Source of the DNA: Nannobrachium achirus
Taxonomy: Eukaryota; Chordata; Actinopteri; Myctophiformes; Myctophidae
Assembly (NCBI GenBank): GCA_963921795.1
Contig: OY997645.1
Span: 35,578,582-35,642,581, forward strand
DNA length: 64,000 bases
Reading direction: 5' to 3'
The position numbers were made by a program, and so were the translations under genes. Positions 49,631-64,000 of the stretch are shown one piece after another. Position 1 is the stretch's first letter. The number at the start of each line of letters is the position of its first letter. The notes beneath the pieces were generated by a model. That model was given only the letters and a program-made list of their open reading frames with translations, was not told the DNA's origin and searched no databases.

Positions 49631-50034
49631 TAAGGCTGGGACTTTAACTGATTAATTGCGATTAATTAATTACAGAAAATTAACGCGATTAAAAAAAATT
49701 ACGCATTTTAATCGCACTTAGTTTTTGCACCACAGAACCTTCAGTTTCGGGCGTACTGATCATAGCGATGCACCAACCAAGAAGAGCCTACAAACGCAAA
49801 GGGACAAAGGGAGAAGTAGCCGATCAGAGCGCTTTGCTTGGCCCAGTGGATGCAAAATTTTGATTAAAAAACTCACTCGTTGATTCACTCGAACAACAAA
49901 ATGTGTTTTACTTGAAAAAAAAATGCTTTTCGGGTCAAATATCGATGTGCGATTAAAATGCGATTAATTGCGATTAATTAATCACAGAGCCTGTAATTAA
50001 TTAGATTAAAAGTTTTAATCGCATCCCAGCCCTA
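49631..50034. mobile_element. hAT-like element, GGCTGGGAC family, perfect 8-bp duplication
   Basis: Ends TAAGGCTGGGACTTTAAC and ATCGCATCCCAGCCCTA, interior dominated by GCGATTAATTAAT words. ATTGTTAT is repeated exactly at 49623-49630 and 50035-50042. Confidence 0.85.
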
Positions 50035-50217
50035 ATTGTTATAGTCTGAAAACAACAGTGACCTTGTTTTGCAGTGTGTGCAACACAAAATCATTCTGAC
50101 AAAAGTATAAAATATTCCAAAACAGCTTGTAAAAATATTCACCTCTAGCAAAGGCAAAATAATGGCTTAGAACTTAAAATAATTAATTGCCACCATAACT
50201 GCTTGGATTTGAAATAT

Positions 50218-50223
50218 TTTATT
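50218..50223 (-). promoter_or_regulatory. candidate postn poly(A) signal
   Basis: Plus-strand TTTATT is AATAAA on the coding strand, about 315 nt past the postn stop. It is the first canonical hexamer downstream. Confidence 0.45.
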
Positions 50224-50537
50224 TCTACCCTGACTTGCTTTTTGTTTTTTGTCTTGCAAAATCCCTCATTTGAACACTATTTACAGGTACTGACAGATCA
50301 TAATACTCTCTTTCATCATCATTGCACCCTCATAATTTGACACATACATATTACATACATACATAATATTATTATGTATGTATTAGAAAGCACCATTGAA
50401 TTGTTTATGAAAAATTATGTACGTATGTCAACTTATTTTTTCATATTTGAAAAACTAAACTTCTCAATTTGTAGGATCACTGTGAACATCTGGGTTGTAT
50501 AGAGTCAGTCTATCCTTGTCTTCCGGTGTATCCATGT

Positions 50538-60659
<10,122 letters not shown>

Positions 60660-61340
60660 CTGCAACCAAACCACAAACATCATGACAAAGGAGTTCCGAT
60701 CACTCAATATGCTTGTGATATTATAATTGTTTACAAACATACAAGCAGCTTACGTGTACAATACAGCCGTGCGATAAATATTTTCTCTGGCTACCATTTT
60801 TGAAGCCAAATCTAAATTTACTGCTGACTTGACTGTTTCATGATCCCACGTTTTCTGTTTCCACATGTTCCTCATTATTGTTTCACTGCCGAAGCATGTG
60901 GTCTGATGGCTTGGGCCAGATCCAGTGGAAAGGGTGCCCCTTGGATTACGCTACCATTACAGTAGAGGGTTTATACTACCATGAAGTTGTCTTTGATGGT
61001 AAACAATTAGTTTGGCCCCTGCTCCTGGTTTGGTTAACCTCAGAGACATAACTTTTGGGTTTTGAAATGGTGCAGAGTAATCAAAGTATCGGAAATTTTG
61101 GTTAGAATATGGAACTTTTCAACCGCTGCCATAAACAGTTTGATGGTCTATGTGGAAACAGACAGTCATATCCAGTTGTAATTTTCCTGTTGAACAGGAA
61201 CAGTGTTACTTTTGAATATACTGTAAAACAACTTTAGCATTCTAGTCACCTATGAGTGAGACTTTTGTATAATTGAGTATACATATAATTGCACTGTATA
61301 TAATGAATAGTAAGACAATTTGATGCAAGAGAGATAGCGG

Positions 61341-61376
<36 letters not shown>

Positions 61377-64000
61377 TTTTTGTAGTGAGAGACAATTTGA
61401 ACAGGACTGGACACAGTTGCCATAAATCAGACACAGCTTTCAAGGAAGATGGAAAAATCCAACTCACAGCTGCTATAGATATAAAAACAACCGTATCTCT
61501 AGGGTCAGCTCATGTCTGAGCATGTTAGAACTATAACTCTGACACAACTCAATAGAATCCATTGAAAACAATACAAATATTCTTAGATTTACATGCACTT
61601 CCCGGTGGTATTCATTGGACTTGGAATAGTGCAAAGAATGCCATGACTATACAGTTGGCGTACAAGATGAGATGGAGAGTCGTACAAAATTTTTAAGCAA
61701 AATTTCATGTGAAGTTCACATTAAATTTCATCTACAGGAAAATCCTGATTCATATTTCCAACTCAACATATCATTAAGAATAACTGTGGTATTATTATTT
61801 CTAGACATTAATAAGGCAACGCGATTTAGATTTGTGAAAGGAGCATCTACTTAATTTATAAGCTACTCCATCTTACAAGAGTGTCCTGCGTCGTAAACAG
61901 CAAACTCACAATTCATTGCATTAACAGCGTCTCTGTTTGTATAGGGCTGGGAATTTAAATCTGATTTGTTGCAGAATCACGATTACTGTATATCATAATA
62001 ATCAGATCACTCATACCTCTTAACTGGATTATAGACACAAACAGCTTCAACTTAAACTACAACGTAATGTAGATAACCTTGATTATCAAATGATGCATAC
62101 TAATTAATTATAGATAATCTGTACATTAAGTAAGCTACAGTATCTATGGCTGATAATGGTCTGGTGTAAAGAAAAAAGGCTTCGGCCTTGTGCCTTTGAG
62201 AATGATAAATGAGACAAGGTCGAGGTGGGATGATCATTAGACTGTAGCTGTCATTTCCAGCTCACATGTCAGAAGGGCCAGACAGCAGAGATGGAAACAG
62301 ATCGAGACTTGTAATCCGAGCAAAGGCTCCTAGGTCATGGCTCACTGCCACTCACTCTACAGACACACTACAGATGCCTTTGAACCACAGTTAAATGGAG
62401 TTGGGGGTAGACTGGGATGAGATCACTCGGAGTCAGCAAATCCCCCTCAACATGCTCTCCCACACAGAGGAAACCCAGACTCCTTCTGGCTATGGAAACT
62501 TCTGATTGGTCAGCATCTTTATAAAACATGTTTTTTCTCACTGTGGATTACTCTAGCGTTGCCAAAAACGTGCTTATCCCAATAAAACCTGTTGCTAATG
62601 ATCTGAGCTGTCATTCTAAATCCATACAGTAAATTCCCATGCATGCACATGTAATCCAATTATGTCATGTCATAAAATGTCCTACAAGACCGTTTACTAT
62701 ACACCAATGTATTTATCTAGCTCTGGAGTTATCGTCTGGTTAATTTCATAGTGCCATGAATGGGGATTTCTGGACATTTGTATTTTGTTTTGTTTTCCAT
62801 TATAATCGTTGCTATGTCTAGTAGTGAACAGCCTTTACTCATCATGGGCTTCTCAGCTTCTGAGAGTGCAAAGCACGAGCTCAAGCGCAATAGTAGACAG
62901 TGTGTGTTAATGGAAGTGTGGGCATGGATTGAAGCCATGTTTAAACATAAAAGCGCTGAGATGGCTGGAACAATAAGAGACAGATTAGACAGATTATTTG
63001 TCGTACAATACAGTGTGTCTGAGATGAACTCACTTTTCCATTCATGAATATGCTTAACAATTTGCAATCCTGGAATCAGTGGTTCACCGCAGTGGTATGA
63101 TATCCAACAGAGACCAGAAGTCCTGATGTATAACATACATAATATTTATGGCAGTGATAGGACTCTTTTCTTCGAAGCAAAGAGTTTAGGGCAGCAGTAT
63201 GAATGTGTTTTTAATTGCATATAAATGGCAGCTTTATTAAAAGTAAGATACCAGATTTCTGTATCTATGGAACCATCCAAGTTTCCAGACCTTGTAAAAA
63301 AATAAAGCATTTACCAGAACCTAGACACTGATGGAAATGTGGATTTTCAAACTTATTGGGAAGATTAGCTGTCAATCCTTCACACTTAAATTGAACTGAA
63401 ATGTTCATTATTTAATATAGTGGTTCTCAAAGTTGGATCAGGGGACCCCCAAGGGTCCTTGGGGAATTCCAGGCTAGAAGTGAGGCCAATGAGAGAATTT
63501 ATAAGAATGACTATTCAGATCATAGGTTTCACTCTCTCACACAAAATATTTGTGGGCAACCCAATCACCAGAGAAGATACATTACCACATTTCTGCAAAC
63601 CACTCACACATTGCATGTCAACACTGACACGTTGCGGCCACATGTTAGGTTTAAGTTTAGCGTTAGGGTGAGGTTTAGGTTTTGGTTTAGGGTTACTTAG
63701 TTTGAAGTCCTTCGCATGAGTGAACATGATCTGGATCCGGACACATTGACTAGCAACATTTTGGGGATTAGAAAATATCCAGTTTCAACGCTTTTTGCAC
63801 ATTGCAGAAACCTACAGTGACAATGTTTTCCATAGCGATCAGGCTGCCGTGGGCTAAAGATGTTATTTTGTTGTATTATCTGCTTATTGTAAGTCGCTTT
63901 GGATTAAAAGGGTCTGTTAAATGCCTAAACTGTAAACTGTAAACTGTAAACTGATACTCAAAGAGTGGGACGTTTGGGCCACATAATAAAAATGGCAAGG
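60660..64000. other. postn 5' intron or upstream sequence
   Basis: I looked for the first EMI exon (a coding block ending Ile-Cys-Gly-Gln-Lys) and a signal peptide on the minus strand and found neither. A (GA)n tract lies at 61342-61373, a CAGTGGTTCTC-like start at 63418, and G-rich GTTAGGGTGAGG words near 63650-63690. Confidence 0.5.
63884..63953 (+). repeat. SINE 3' tail with ACTGTAA repeats
   Basis: GTAAGTCGCTTTGGATTAAA then GGGTCTGTTAAATGCCTAAA followed by three CTGTAAA units, a typical fish SINE tail. Confidence 0.65.

Overview
The window reads as nuclear DNA of a teleost fish. It holds spliced vertebrate genes with GT-AG introns. Between and inside them lie many long (CA/GT)n, (GA/CT)n and (CTGT)n microsatellites, tRNA-derived SINEs, LINE and Ty3/gypsy relics, and non-autonomous DNA transposons with hAT-type 8-bp target duplications. 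The species cannot be named from sequence alone.

Three protein-coding genes can be supported. (1) 2859-5002, plus strand: the 3' part of a germ-cell bHLH factor most like sohlh2; its 5' exons were not found. (2) 7671-15042, minus strand: a complete spartin gene (spart/SPG20) of 7 coding exons and 609 codons plus stop, with an MIT domain, a PPAY motif and a C-terminal senescence domain. (3) 50538-60659, minus strand: 20 coding exons of periostin (postn), from the second half of the EMI domain through four FAS1 domains and the spliced C-terminal tail to the stop. The signal-peptide and first EMI exons lie beyond 60659 and were not seen before the window ends. All exon phases agree across the three models (412, 609 and 732 visible codons). 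sohlh2 and spart are tail to tail; sohlh2/SPART proximity and POSTN further along the same chromosome also hold in mammals (recalled, not searched).

Layout: 1-1440 repeats; 1441-2858 no call; 2859-5002 sohlh2-like; 5123-5519 hAT element; 5520-7597 plain intergenic; 7598-15044 spart, with hAT, Mutator-like and other inverted-repeat elements in introns; 15.1-18.4 kb possible spart leader exons, a SINE and microsatellites; 18.4-50.2 kb a roughly 32-kb stretch with no host exon, filled with gypsy, LINE, SINE, hAT and palindromic elements; 50.2-60.7 kb postn; 60.7-64.0 kb postn 5' intron or upstream sequence.

The most unusual signal is a roughly 45-80 bp palindromic module (arm core GATCTACAAGCTCACAACGC, usually entered through AAAATAGC and left through GCTATTTT). 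It occurs about 18 times, at or near the middle of at least seven different inverted-repeat element families and at a few isolated sites. Some copies carry matched changes on both arms. It behaves like a hairpin that is carried by, or inserts into, the centre of other palindromes. I know of no described element that explains it, but I could not search databases. Other points worth a look are a periostin exon enclosed by two long UG tracts, a 13-residue tandem repeat in the periostin tail, and a perfect 90-bp-arm palindrome inserted inside another inverted-repeat element.
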